Assembly: GCA_902497035.1 (NCBI GenBank)
Contig: CABVDL010000057.1
Location: 1 to 16,317, forward strand
DNA: 16,317 bases
Direction of reading: 5' to 3'
DNA from: an uncultured Prevotella sp.
GTDB lineage: Bacteria; Bacteroidota; Bacteroidia; Bacteroidales; Bacteroidaceae
The stretch's first letter is position 1. Each line of letters opens with the position of its first letter. The position numbers and the translations under genes were made by a program. Below the pieces are notes generated by a model. It did no database searches. It was not told the origin of the DNA and worked only from the letters and a program-made list of their open reading frames with translations. Below, piece by piece: positions 5,822-13,404 of this stretch.

Positions 5822-7984
5822 ATGAAGAAAGTCCTGACCCTATTCATTGTCGTGTGCTGCACGCTCAACGTGCTGGCCTTCGACGAGGAAGACTATCGCG
5901 CCTATGCCGCCACCATGCGCGAGCAGGTATGGAAGAAAACCAGCCTGCCGGAGTTTGACAATCACCGCTGTCCGCCATCCATGAAGAAGGAGTCGGCGGT
6001 AATCCTCGCCTCCTACGACGAGGTCACCATCGACCAGCGCAAACGGTTGCGCGGCAGCGCCATCAACCTTACGCTCTACAGCGTACGCCAGCTCACCTAC
6101 AACCACATCAAGCGCCGCATGGTTGTCATCAACGACAAACAGGCGTTGGATCGGTTCTCGCAGTTCGACTACCAGGCCTTTAAGAAAGACCACACCTACG
6201 GCATCGGCGACGACGTGAGCTGCATGGCGCTCGGCGTGCGCGTCATCAAACCCGACGGCACCGTCAAGGAGGTGAGCACCGACGAGTTTGTGCAGAATGC
6301 CGAGGGCAAGAAAGGGCAGGTCAAGCGCGAGAAGCTCACCGTGCCGGGCCTGCAGGTGGGCGACGTCATCGACTATTTCATGGCCACCATGCTGCAGGTG
6401 CGCGAGGAGAATATCCCCCCGATGCGCATCTCCTACATCAACGACTACCCCACGCTGTCCTTCCGCGTGCATATTGTCGCCGACAAGAACCTCACCACGC
6501 AGTACCGCACACTCAACGGGGCTCCTGATTTCAAAGCATCGACCGACGGCGAGGGCAACGTGGTGCTGGACGCCAAAGCGGACAATATCACCAAGACCGA
6601 GCCTGACCTTTGGTACAATACCACACGCCAGACGCCTACCGCCATCGTCTGCGTAACCAGCAAGAAAATCAAGTCTGAGTGGGTGCCGAAGAGCGTTAAG
6701 GACAAGGGGCTGCAGGCCAATCCAGACGCCGCTGTCATCGTAAAGGACGGCTGGGACTACTGGAGTGCCATTTCCTCGGCGCACTCAGTGTTGTACAGCA
6801 AGCAGGATTTGGGCAAGCAGTGCCGCAAGCTCAAGTCGCTCACCACCGATGTGCAGAAGGCTGACTTCCTCTATCTGGGCAGCATGCAGAACCACATGGC
6901 TGTATCTGATTTTAAACACGAATACAACAGCGAGGAGTTCTTTATCGAGGAGCTTGCCCGCATGTTCCGACAGAACAAGATACCTTTCAGCCGCATCGTC
7001 ACCACCTCGGTCGCAGATGAGCCCATCGACCAGCTTATCAGCTACAGAAACACCCACTGGCTGCTGAAAGTAGGCGACCGTTTCTATGCCTACAACAAGG
7101 GACCCATGGGCCCGGACTATATACCCTCTTATCTGCAGGGGCAGAAAGCCATGATTATGGCCGACTGCAAGAATCTCGACCAGGAGACGCAGGCCGTCAC
7201 GCTGCCCGAATACCCTGTGTCGGACAACACCGACTCTGTCACCGTCAATGTCGCATGGGACGGCACACTGGCCAGGATAAGCCGCGAGGAACACCGGCGC
7301 GGGGCTGCTAAAGAGAACGCGAGCTTCTATCTGCCCACCACGCAGCAGTTGACCAACGCCTACGCCGACAAGATGGCTTATGCCATGTACCGTTACGGCG
7401 ACAAATGGAGCAATAAGGATAAGCAGTCGTTGCCCGAGATTATCCAAAAACAGAAGACGGCCCAAAAGGAGAGCTTCAACAGCGAGGTGGAGAACTATCT
7501 TGGTGAGAAGCCGCAGTCGGTTGACAGTTTTGCCATAGGCAGCCTGGGGATTATCGACGCGCGCGCGCCTTTCTGCTACAACGTGAGCTATACGCAGAGC
7601 GGACTGATGAAAAAGGCCGGTCCCAACCTCATCCTGTCTGTCGGCAAACTGATTGGCGACCAGCTCAAGGTGGAGGGCCGTGAGCGCGAGCGCACGGTTG
7701 ACGCCTGGCGTTCGTCTGCCGTAAGCTCTCACTGGGACATCACCGTCAATCTGCCCGAGGGCTATAAGGTTTCAAGCCAGAGCCTCGCTACGCTCAATAC
7801 AAGCATCGACAATGCCGTGGCCGGCTTCACGGCAAAGGCCACGGCGCAGGGCAATAAGCTCCGCCTGGTCGTAGATAAGGTCTATAAGACCCGCATCATT
7901 CCCACGGCCGACTGGACGCAACTGCTCAAGGTGCTTGACACGGCCTACGACTTCACGCAGAAACAGATTGTGGTGAAGAAATAG
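5822..7984 (+). CDS. Secreted DUF3857/transglutaminase-like protein with altered active site
   Basis: A 720-residue exported protein with a signal peptide (MKKVLTLFIVVCCTLNVLA, cleavage before FDEED). A DUF3857-like beta domain follows (~60-240; wording such as IKPDGTVKEVSTDEF and LTVPGLQVGDVIDYF). A transglutaminase-like core can be aligned by eye with the preceding gene: YNSEEFF takes the place of YGDCKGM, so the catalytic Cys position is Glu371. His412 is kept (NTHWLL), and the Asp position falls at Asn425 (AYNKG). The shared segment around YIP..QGQ anchors the alignment. It is probably a non-enzymatic partner or binding protein. It lies 16 bases downstream of the active paralogue, in the same operon, which suggests the two proteins work together. 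Whether this loss is normal for the family cannot be judged from one sequence. Confidence 0.82.
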   Translation: MKKVLTLFIVVCCTLNVLAFDEEDYRAYAATMREQVWKKTSLPEFDNHRCPPSMKKESAVILASYDEVTIDQRKRLRGSAINLTLYSVRQLTYNHIKRRMVVINDKQALDRFSQFDYQAFKKDHTYGIGDDVSCMALGVRVIKPDGTVKEVSTDEFVQNAEGKKGQVKREKLTVPGLQVGDVIDYFMATMLQVREENIPPMRISYINDYPTLSFRVHIVADKNLTTQYRTLNGAPDFKASTDGEGNVVLDAKADNITKTEPDLWYNTTRQTPTAIVCVTSKKIKSEWVPKSVKDKGLQANPDAAVIVKDGWDYWSAISSAHSVLYSKQDLGKQCRKLKSLTTDVQKADFLYLGSMQNHMAVSDFKHEYNSEEFFIEELARMFRQNKIPFSRIVTTSVADEPIDQLISYRNTHWLLKVGDRFYAYNKGPMGPDYIPSYLQGQKAMIMADCKNLDQETQAVTLPEYPVSDNTDSVTVNVAWDGTLARISREEHRRGAAKENASFYLPTTQQLTNAYADKMAYAMYRYGDKWSNKDKQSLPEIIQKQKTAQKESFNSEVENYLGEKPQSVDSFAIGSLGIIDARAPFCYNVSYTQSGLMKKAGPNLILSVGKLIGDQLKVEGRERERTVDAWRSSAVSSHWDITVNLPEGYKVSSQSLATLNTSIDNAVAGFTAKATAQGNKLRLVVDKVYKTRIIPTADWTQLLKVLDTAYDFTQKQIVVKK

Positions 7985-8000
7985 ATTACCGAACATGTAG

Positions 8001-8021
8001 GGGCGGGGTTTATCCCCGCCC
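8001..8021. repeat. GC-rich palindromic intergenic element (stem-loop)
   Basis: GGGCGGGG (8001-8008) and CCCCGCCC (8014-8021) form an 8-bp perfect stem with a 5-base loop (TTTAT), 16 bases after the stop of the transglutaminase-like gene. It could stop or protect the upstream transcript, but no U-tract follows. Similar GGGGCGGGG palindromes are frequent dispersed repeats in intergenic DNA of several phyla (general knowledge). Confidence 0.75.
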
Positions 8022-8089
8022 TAACCCCCGGATGGCGATACATATCCCCGCCCTAACCCCCGGATGGCGATACATATCCCCGCCCTAAC
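8012..8089. repeat. 32-bp tandem repeat, two full copies plus 14 bases
   Basis: A 32-base unit beginning ATCCCCGCCCTAACCCCC and ending ATACAT occurs at 8012-8043 and 8044-8075 without mismatch. The first 14 bases recur at 8076-8089. The first copy contains the right arm of the palindrome at 8001-8021, so only the right half of that palindrome was multiplied. There are no spacers between the units, so it is not a CRISPR array. Confidence 0.93.
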
Positions 8090-8112
8090 TACTTTACCAA
8101 CATATATAAGTT

Positions 8113-8120
8113 TAACTTTT
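8113..8120 (+). promoter_or_regulatory. Possible -7 promoter element for the secreted-protein cluster
   Basis: TAACTTTT differs from the TAnnTTTG consensus by one base and lies 7 bases before the ATG at 8128 in an AT-rich stretch. No good -33 TTG is present at 19-21 bases. A promoter is expected here because the repeats at 8001-8089 separate this cluster from the upstream operon. Confidence 0.35.
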
Positions 8121-8127
8121 AAAACTA

Positions 8128-8997
8128 ATGAGTATGAAAAAATTGTTTACTTCAATGATGTTGCTTTGCGCCCTCGGCGCAAGTGCCGACAATGGCACGC
8201 CCATTACGGTTGCCAGTGGCTTCAATGCCGATGTTATCATGATGGCCGACGCTGACGCGCCGAAAAGCCAGGGTGCGCTCGACGGCCACGGAAGTACGCT
8301 TGTCAGCTATGGAGTGACAGGCATCAGCCAAAGCGATAAAGTCATGCCAATTGACGGAAAGCTCACCGTGAGCAACGGCCACGTCTATCAGCTGGCCAAA
8401 TACACGGGCAACAACGCGCTCTACATCGGCATCAGCAAGGCCAACAGCAACGAGCTCGGCACGCCCGAGAGCGGCACGCTGACTTTCTCAAATGCCACGG
8501 CCTGCGACACGCTCGGCATGCTCATTGTGGGTGCCAATCGTGAAAATCTCGACCTGAAGTTCAAGCTGGTGGTCAACTATAGCGACGGCACCACGGCAGA
8601 CCTCGGCTCCTACAAGGTGAGCGACTGGGGTCAGGACAACGAGCACGACGCTGTCTATACCTGCAACAAGCGTTATCGCTTTGATGCCGGCAGCAATCCT
8701 GAGAGCGGTACTTACCGTCTGTCGGAGGTGAGGGCCGTCGTTGACGCTGCCAAGACCATCAGCTCGGTCACCATCACCACTGAGTGCCAGAACGACGCAT
8801 GGGGCTATGGCTGCCTCACGTTCCTCGGCTTCACAGCCATCAAGGCTGAGAAGACGGGCATAAGCAGCCTTGCGACGGCTGCCAAGGGCGAGGCCACGGC
8901 CTACACCATCGGTGGCGTTCGCCTGGGCAAGGTGCAGAAAGGCCTCAATATCGTGAGAGAGGCCAACGGCAAGGTGCGCAAGGTAATCGTCAGGTAA
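8128..8997 (+). CDS. Secreted beta-sandwich protein with KGLNIVR-type C-terminal tail
   Basis: A 289-residue exported protein of unassigned function. MSMKKLFTSMMLLCALGASA is a signal peptide (a start at the second Met, 8134, is equally possible). The mature part carries features of a carbohydrate-binding-like beta-sandwich found in bacterial surface enzymes: VNYSDGTTADLGSYKVSDW (about 150-170) and AKTISSVTI (~210-218), then a closing strand LTFLGFTAI. The last ~30 residues (AYTIGGVRLGKVQKGLNIVR and a basic end) resemble the C-terminal tails of Bacteroidetes exported proteins that end in Y..xGxR...KGlnIV.., possibly a sorting signal or a surface-binding tail. The whole mature region is homologous to the C-terminal half of the next gene, whose ATG follows this stop without a gap. 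I recognise no catalytic site. Confidence 0.75.
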   Translation: MSMKKLFTSMMLLCALGASADNGTPITVASGFNADVIMMADADAPKSQGALDGHGSTLVSYGVTGISQSDKVMPIDGKLTVSNGHVYQLAKYTGNNALYIGISKANSNELGTPESGTLTFSNATACDTLGMLIVGANRENLDLKFKLVVNYSDGTTADLGSYKVSDWGQDNEHDAVYTCNKRYRFDAGSNPESGTYRLSEVRAVVDAAKTISSVTITTECQNDAWGYGCLTFLGFTAIKAEKTGISSLATAAKGEATAYTIGGVRLGKVQKGLNIVREANGKVRKVIVR

Positions 8998-10776
8998 ATG
9001 AGGACTGCCATTCTTCTCATCGGCCTGCTGTCTCTGCCGTTTACGGCATGGGGGCAGCAGGCTGACAACTTTCCGCCCGACGTGACGACGGTAGGGCAGA
9101 CGGCTCTTGCCACCTCGGCCCTGCCCGTGGTGCGCATCAGCACCGGCGGACAGCAGATAGCGCGCCGCACCGACATCCAGGCCGACATTGCCATCGACGG
9201 CAAGACCCTGATAGCCAGTACCGAGGAACGGGGCGGCCTGCGCTACTACGGCTGGACGGCCTTCACCAACAGCGACAAGAAAGCCTACCGCATCTCGCTG
9301 CCCAAGGCGGGCGACTTCATACTGCAGGCCCCATTCTCCGACCGCAGTCTGGTGCGTACCTCGCTGCTCGGCGTCGTCGCAGGGGCGGCGGGCTTGCCGG
9401 TGAGGCAGCCGCAGCCCTGCGAGCTGGTGGTGGACAATATATATTATGGTGTCTATCTGCTGCTCCCGGCCTCGGCCGCCCTCCATTCCGCCGGACATGA
9501 AGCCGGGTTCTTCCTGACTGCGGAGCTGGCCCATTTCATCGACGGCTACCGTTTCGACAACCTGACCGACGGCAGTCTGGCCTTTGGCAACTGCGACGCC
9601 TACGACGCTTACCGCACCGACACCTGGGCCTGGGCCTCCAACAGCCTGCTGCAGGCGCAGGTCGCGCCGGTGCTTGTTCCCGCCAAATGGGACAGTCTGA
9701 TGAATGACGTCCAATTTCGCCAGTCGGTGAAAGCCAAGTGGCTGGCACTTAGGGCCGGTGCGTTGGCCGACCGTGCGCTGTCCGACAGTCTGGACACCCT
9801 TGTCGGCAGGCTGACCGCCTCGGGAGCCGCCACGCGCAACCATGAGGCCTGGCCCAGATGGGGACAGACCCTGTGGCCGAACTACAGCGTGCCGACATCC
9901 TACGACGACGAGGTGGATACCCTGAGAGCCTGGCTGTCGAGACGCCTTGAATGGATGGACGAGAACATCGGCAAGTTGGGCGAGAAGCCCGAGACGCTCG
10001 TCAGACAATGCACGCCGCTCACCGTCGTCTCGGGTTTCAATACCGACTGCATAGCAGAGTCCGACGCCGCGGCTCCCCGCGACAAGGGCAGCCATCCCGC
10101 CCTCGACGGCCACGGCAGCGTGTTTACCACAGCCGGTGTAGCGGACAATGCGCGCGCCATACCCGACGACGGACTGTTGACGGGCAACGGCCTGAGGTTC
10201 CAGTTGGGCGACTTTGCCGCCGACAACTGTCTCTATCTCGCCAAGGGCGGTGAGAGCGGGACGCTGGCTTTCAGCACCGCGTGCAGGGCCGACTCCATTG
10301 CCCTGCTGACGGTCGGAACCAACCGCGGCTACAACTATGACCTGGGCTACAGCGTAGCGCTGCACTATGCTGACGGCACGACGGCCAATGCGGGCAGCTT
10401 TACCGTCGGCGACTGGGCGTTCGGAGGCGACTTCAGCTTCTACCGCTGGCGTGCCGACAATGGCGGCGGCAGCCTTGAGACCAACCAGACCTACGCCATG
10501 AGCGTGCAGCTCTTGCCCTGCGACAACAGCCGCGCGCTGTCATCGGTGACGGTCAGCTCCGCTTGCCGGAACGACACGTGGGGCTACGGCATGGTGAGCG
10601 TCTTTGCCGTAACGGCCATCAACGAGGTGAGTTCCGGCGTCGATGCCGTCAGCATTGCCGGCCGGTCGCTGCCGGCTGCCATCTACGACGCGGCTGGCAT
10701 CAGGCGCAGCGGAATGGGCAAGGGACTGAACATCGTGAGATATGGCGACGGCCGCGTCGTCAAGGTCATGAAGTAA
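8998..10776 (+). CDS. CotH-like secreted protein (shortened kinase-like part) fused to beta-sandwich domain
   Basis: A 592-residue exported protein; MRTAILLIGLLSLPFTAWG is a signal peptide. Residues ~20-335 resemble spore-coat CotH-like proteins of Bacteroidetes: APFSDRSLVRTSLL, DNIYYGVYLLL, ELAHFIDGYRF, LAFGNCDAYDAYRTDTWAW, and the helical end KWDSLMNDVQF..SVKAKWLALR with EVDTLRAWLSRRLEWMDENIG. Compared with what I recall of the family, the section between the GVYLL strand and the ELxxxxDGY helix is very short. The acidic residue after GVYLL is missing (GVYLLLPAS), and the usual GPxWDxD..FGN segment reads LTDGSLAFGN, so kinase activity is doubtful. Residues 339-592 repeat the domain of the preceding gene, including VVSGFN, LDGHGS, YADGTTANAGSF..DW, NDTWGYG and the KGLNIVRYGDG tail. 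The ATG abuts the preceding TAA, so the two are co-transcribed and probably translationally coupled. Confidence 0.75.
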   Translation: MRTAILLIGLLSLPFTAWGQQADNFPPDVTTVGQTALATSALPVVRISTGGQQIARRTDIQADIAIDGKTLIASTEERGGLRYYGWTAFTNSDKKAYRISLPKAGDFILQAPFSDRSLVRTSLLGVVAGAAGLPVRQPQPCELVVDNIYYGVYLLLPASAALHSAGHEAGFFLTAELAHFIDGYRFDNLTDGSLAFGNCDAYDAYRTDTWAWASNSLLQAQVAPVLVPAKWDSLMNDVQFRQSVKAKWLALRAGALADRALSDSLDTLVGRLTASGAATRNHEAWPRWGQTLWPNYSVPTSYDDEVDTLRAWLSRRLEWMDENIGKLGEKPETLVRQCTPLTVVSGFNTDCIAESDAAAPRDKGSHPALDGHGSVFTTAGVADNARAIPDDGLLTGNGLRFQLGDFAADNCLYLAKGGESGTLAFSTACRADSIALLTVGTNRGYNYDLGYSVALHYADGTTANAGSFTVGDWAFGGDFSFYRWRADNGGGSLETNQTYAMSVQLLPCDNSRALSSVTVSSACRNDTWGYGMVSVFAVTAINEVSSGVDAVSIAGRSLPAAIYDAAGIRRSGMGKGLNIVRYGDGRVVKVMK

Positions 10777-10824
10777 GGCAGCGCGACATTCTAAGCTTTC
10801 CGTCAGCAGCTCATTCAATAAGAT

Positions 10825-12660
10825 ATGAAAATGAATCGACTCTTTCCTTTGGTGGCAGTGCTTTGCCTGTGCGGAGTGCGGCCTTCTTATGCACAGACCG
10901 GCAGCGCCGCAGAGCCGGTGGCCTATGTTGGCGGCGAGATATGCAATCCACGCCTTCACGACGGCGGTTTCCGCTATGCCATCGGCACGGAGAACGTTCA
11001 GGTGATGCGGGCCAACCGCCATCACGGCGCCATTGCCGACCCCAATATCGCAAAGGGCGACAGCAGCAACCTTGTGGGCTGGACCTACAACCATGCGCCT
11101 AACCTGACCTATTGGAATGGCAAGTTCTATCTGGAATATCTCTCTAATCCGAAGGACGAGCAGCAGCCGCCCGGCCACACGCTCCTCGTGACCTCTGCCG
11201 ACGGCCGCCGGTGGGGCAAGCCCGTGGTGGTGTTTCCCATGTATAAGGCTCCGAGGGGCGTCACCATTCCCAAGCCCTACTACGGCTACATCATGCACCA
11301 GCGCATGGGCTTCTACACGGCTCCCAACGGGCGGCTGCTTGTCGTGGGCTTCTACGGCCACAGCTACAATCCCTTCAAGGAGGGCGGCATCGGCCGCGTG
11401 GTGCGCGAGATGAGGCGCGACGGAACGATGGGGCCCATCTATTTTATCCGTTACTCCTCGCATGCGCATTGGAACGAGGGCAATACGGCCTACCCGTTCT
11501 TTGAGCGCTCGCGTGACAAGGGCTTTAAGGAGGCCTGCCGCGCGCTGCTGGCCGACAAGCTCAAGACGCTGCAGTGGATTGACGAGGACCGTGGGCTCGA
11601 CGGGTTCTATACGCTCAAGGACTCCATCAACCGCGTGCAGGCCACAAGCTACTACCACCGGCGCGACGGCAAGGTGGTGGCCCTGTGGAAGTGGTCGTAT
11701 GCCGCCCTGTCGCCCGACGGGGGACAGCGCTGGTCAACGCCGGTGCGCTGTCCGTCGCTCATCATGGCCGGTGGCAAGCAGTGGGGACAGCGTACCGCCG
11801 ACGGCCGCTATGCCTTGGCCTTCAATCCGATAGAGACACAGCCCTACCGCTATCCACTCACCGTGATGACGGGCTGCGACGGCATCGTCTACGACTCCAT
11901 CTGCGTGGTTCACGGCGAGGTGCCGCCCCGCCGCTTCATGGGGGAGAACAAAGACTTCGGCCCCTGCTACGTGAGGGGCATCACCGAGGGCGAGCAGACA
12001 CCGCCCGGCAGTAATCTCTGGCTGACCTACAGCGTCAACAAGGAGGATATTTGGGTGAGCCGCACGCCGTTGCCCGTGCGCACCGTATGGGAGGGACCCG
12101 TGAGCGACAACTTCAACGACATCAGGCCCGGCGAGCCTGTGCCCAACTGGAACATATACCGCCCGCAATGGTGCGAGACGGAGGTTGACAGTGCCGGGCA
12201 CCTCTCGCTCACCGACGCCGACCCTTACGACTATGCCCACGCCATACGCGTGTTTCAGCCCTCGACGTCAGCCACCATCAGCTTCCGGCTCAATGTGGAT
12301 CGTGAGGGCGACGAGCCGTTTGAGGTGGACGTCACCGACCGCCACGGCACGCGCGCGCTGTCGCTGGCTTTCGTGAAAGGGCAGATAATGGCGGGCAGTC
12401 AGTTTTTCGGCACCTACCGCAGGGGAGAATGGCAGACGGTGACGATAACGCTCGACGGCTGCCGCATCACAGTCAATGGACTGGCCGTCGAGCCGCTGCA
12501 TGCCGTCAAGCGTGTGGAGCGGCTGAGCTTCCGCACCGGGGCCTACCGCGAGCTGCCCGACCGCAACACGCCCAACCAGAAGCCGGCCCCGCCCCTGCCG
12601 TATTGCGACGAGCCGGTAGCAGCCTCACACTATCTCATCGACGACGTGAGCATAGACTGA
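10825..12660 (+). CDS. Secreted sialidase-superfamily beta-propeller protein, putative glycan-degrading enzyme
   Basis: A 611-residue exported protein. MKMNRLFPLVAVLCLCGVRPSYA is a signal peptide (a start at Met3, 10831, is possible). Residues ~60-425 look like a beta-propeller of the sialidase superfamily: a perfect Asp-box SPDGGQRW at 296-303, a looser one in SADGRRWGKP, and repeated strand wording such as NGKFYLEYLS, NGRLLVVGFYG and SNLWLTYSVNKEDIW. Residues ~427-611 form a jelly-roll-like domain starting DNFNDI and ending LIDDVSID. It could be an exo-sialidase-like glycosidase or one of the propeller polysaccharide lyases acting on rhamnose- or uronate-containing glycans; catalytic residues could not be assigned. 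It lies 48 bases after the CotH-like gene on the same strand, probably in the same transcript. No SusC/SusD pair is nearby. Confidence 0.7.
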   Translation: MKMNRLFPLVAVLCLCGVRPSYAQTGSAAEPVAYVGGEICNPRLHDGGFRYAIGTENVQVMRANRHHGAIADPNIAKGDSSNLVGWTYNHAPNLTYWNGKFYLEYLSNPKDEQQPPGHTLLVTSADGRRWGKPVVVFPMYKAPRGVTIPKPYYGYIMHQRMGFYTAPNGRLLVVGFYGHSYNPFKEGGIGRVVREMRRDGTMGPIYFIRYSSHAHWNEGNTAYPFFERSRDKGFKEACRALLADKLKTLQWIDEDRGLDGFYTLKDSINRVQATSYYHRRDGKVVALWKWSYAALSPDGGQRWSTPVRCPSLIMAGGKQWGQRTADGRYALAFNPIETQPYRYPLTVMTGCDGIVYDSICVVHGEVPPRRFMGENKDFGPCYVRGITEGEQTPPGSNLWLTYSVNKEDIWVSRTPLPVRTVWEGPVSDNFNDIRPGEPVPNWNIYRPQWCETEVDSAGHLSLTDADPYDYAHAIRVFQPSTSATISFRLNVDREGDEPFEVDVTDRHGTRALSLAFVKGQIMAGSQFFGTYRRGEWQTVTITLDGCRITVNGLAVEPLHAVKRVERLSFRTGAYRELPDRNTPNQKPAPPLPYCDEPVAASHYLIDDVSID

Positions 12661-12681
12661 GCCACCAAGGCAGCCGGCAAC

Positions 12682-13236
12682 TCAAAAAGCCAACAGAAAC
12701 AATAGGGGAGCCAGGCGTCGCAGGTCGCGCAGCGCCGCTGAGATATGCGCCTCGACGGTGCGCCGGCTGAGGCCCAGCCGGTCGGCAATCTCCTGGTTGG
12801 AGAGGCCTTCCTCACGGCTCATGAGAAATATCTTGCGCCGCTTCTCGGGCATGTGCGAAATCTCGGCATACACCATGTTGAGCAGCTCCTGGTATTCCAG
12901 GTCGCGCTCCGTGTCGTCGCCACTGTCACGGCTGACGGCTGCGTTGCCGATGGGCGTCATCGTAAGGGTCAGGGAGTGGCGGATGAAGTTGAGCGTCTCG
13001 TGGTGGGCGACGGTGAAGATGTAGGCATCGAGGTCTTCAATGCCGCGCAGCCGCTCGCGCTTGGTCCATAGCTTCAGGAAAATGTCCTGCGTCAGATTTT
13101 CAGCCTCGTCCTCGTCATGGCACATGCCCAAGACAAAATACTTCACCTTAGGATACAGCATCTCGAACAGACGGTCGAACACCGCCCTGTCGTCGTGAGC
13201 TAAGGCTGAGGAAATAAGATTGTCTTGCTTGCCCAT
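12682..13236 (-). CDS. ECF-type RNA polymerase sigma factor
   Basis: A 184-residue sigma-70 family factor of the extracytoplasmic-function class. Region 2 covers ~25-90 (FDRLFEMLYPKVKYFVLGMC, DEAENLTQDIFLKLW, DLDAYIFTVAHHETLNFIR). Region 4 covers ~125-178 (MPEKRRKIFLMSREEGLSNQEIADRLGLSRRTVEAHISAAL), with a clear helix-turn-helix. The length and wording fit the FecI-like sigma factors expanded in Bacteroides. Such genes usually precede a FecR anti-sigma factor and SusC/SusD genes. Here the reading ends 21 bases from the stop of the convergent propeller gene, so no FecR follows it. The regulon is unknown; the adjacent secreted cluster is an obvious but unproven candidate. Confidence 0.93.
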   Translation of the reverse strand: MGKQDNLISSALAHDDRAVFDRLFEMLYPKVKYFVLGMCHDEDEAENLTQDIFLKLWTKRERLRGIEDLDAYIFTVAHHETLNFIRHSLTLTMTPIGNAAVSRDSGDDTERDLEYQELLNMVYAEISHMPEKRRKIFLMSREEGLSNQEIADRLGLSRRTVEAHISAALRDLRRLAPLLFLLAF

Positions 13237-13260
13237 GTATTAAGTTTCCTATTATGCCGT

Positions 13261-13291
13261 CAAAGTTAGACAAAAAAGTGGAGGTTGCCAA
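13261..13291 (-). promoter_or_regulatory. Promoter of the ECF sigma factor gene
   Basis: On the minus strand a -33 TTG (13291-13289) is followed by 20 bases and the -7 element TAACTTTG (13268-13261), both matching the Bacteroidetes housekeeping consensus at normal spacing. The start codon at 13236 lies 24 bases downstream of the -7 box. The gene thus appears to be read by the primary sigma factor rather than by itself. Confidence 0.75.
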
Positions 13292-13344
13292 GTTTTTTAG
13301 TAGAAATATTGGATACCTCTCCGTATCGTTCAAATAAAAATATG

Positions 13345-13353
13345 TAACTTTGC
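13345..13353 (+). promoter_or_regulatory. -7 promoter element of the cysS operon
   Basis: TAACTTTGC, a full match to the Bacteroidetes -7 consensus, lies in the AT-rich gap between the divergent sigma-factor gene and cysS. No clear TTG occurs at the usual -33 distance. A small GC-rich inverted repeat (GCCCGG/CCGGGC around one A, 13361-13373) sits in the predicted leader and could form a short hairpin just before the first ATG at 13375. Confidence 0.75.
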
Positions 13354-13404
13354 ATCAGCAGCCCGGACCGGGCGATGAACGTTTATCCTCACATTGTTTT
13401 GACT

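Noticed and set aside
8012..8089. Possible CRISPR array
   Set aside because: The 32-base units are directly adjacent with no spacers, and no cas genes are in the window.
8488..10365. Very long open frame (625 codons) on the minus strand
   Set aside because: It lies antisense to two well-supported secreted proteins, has no recognisable motifs or promoter, and is the usual shadow frame of GC-rich coding DNA.
10825..12660. Polysaccharide utilisation locus with SusC/SusD
   Set aside because: A secreted propeller protein and a sigma factor are present, but there is no SusC, SusD or glycan transporter gene in the window.
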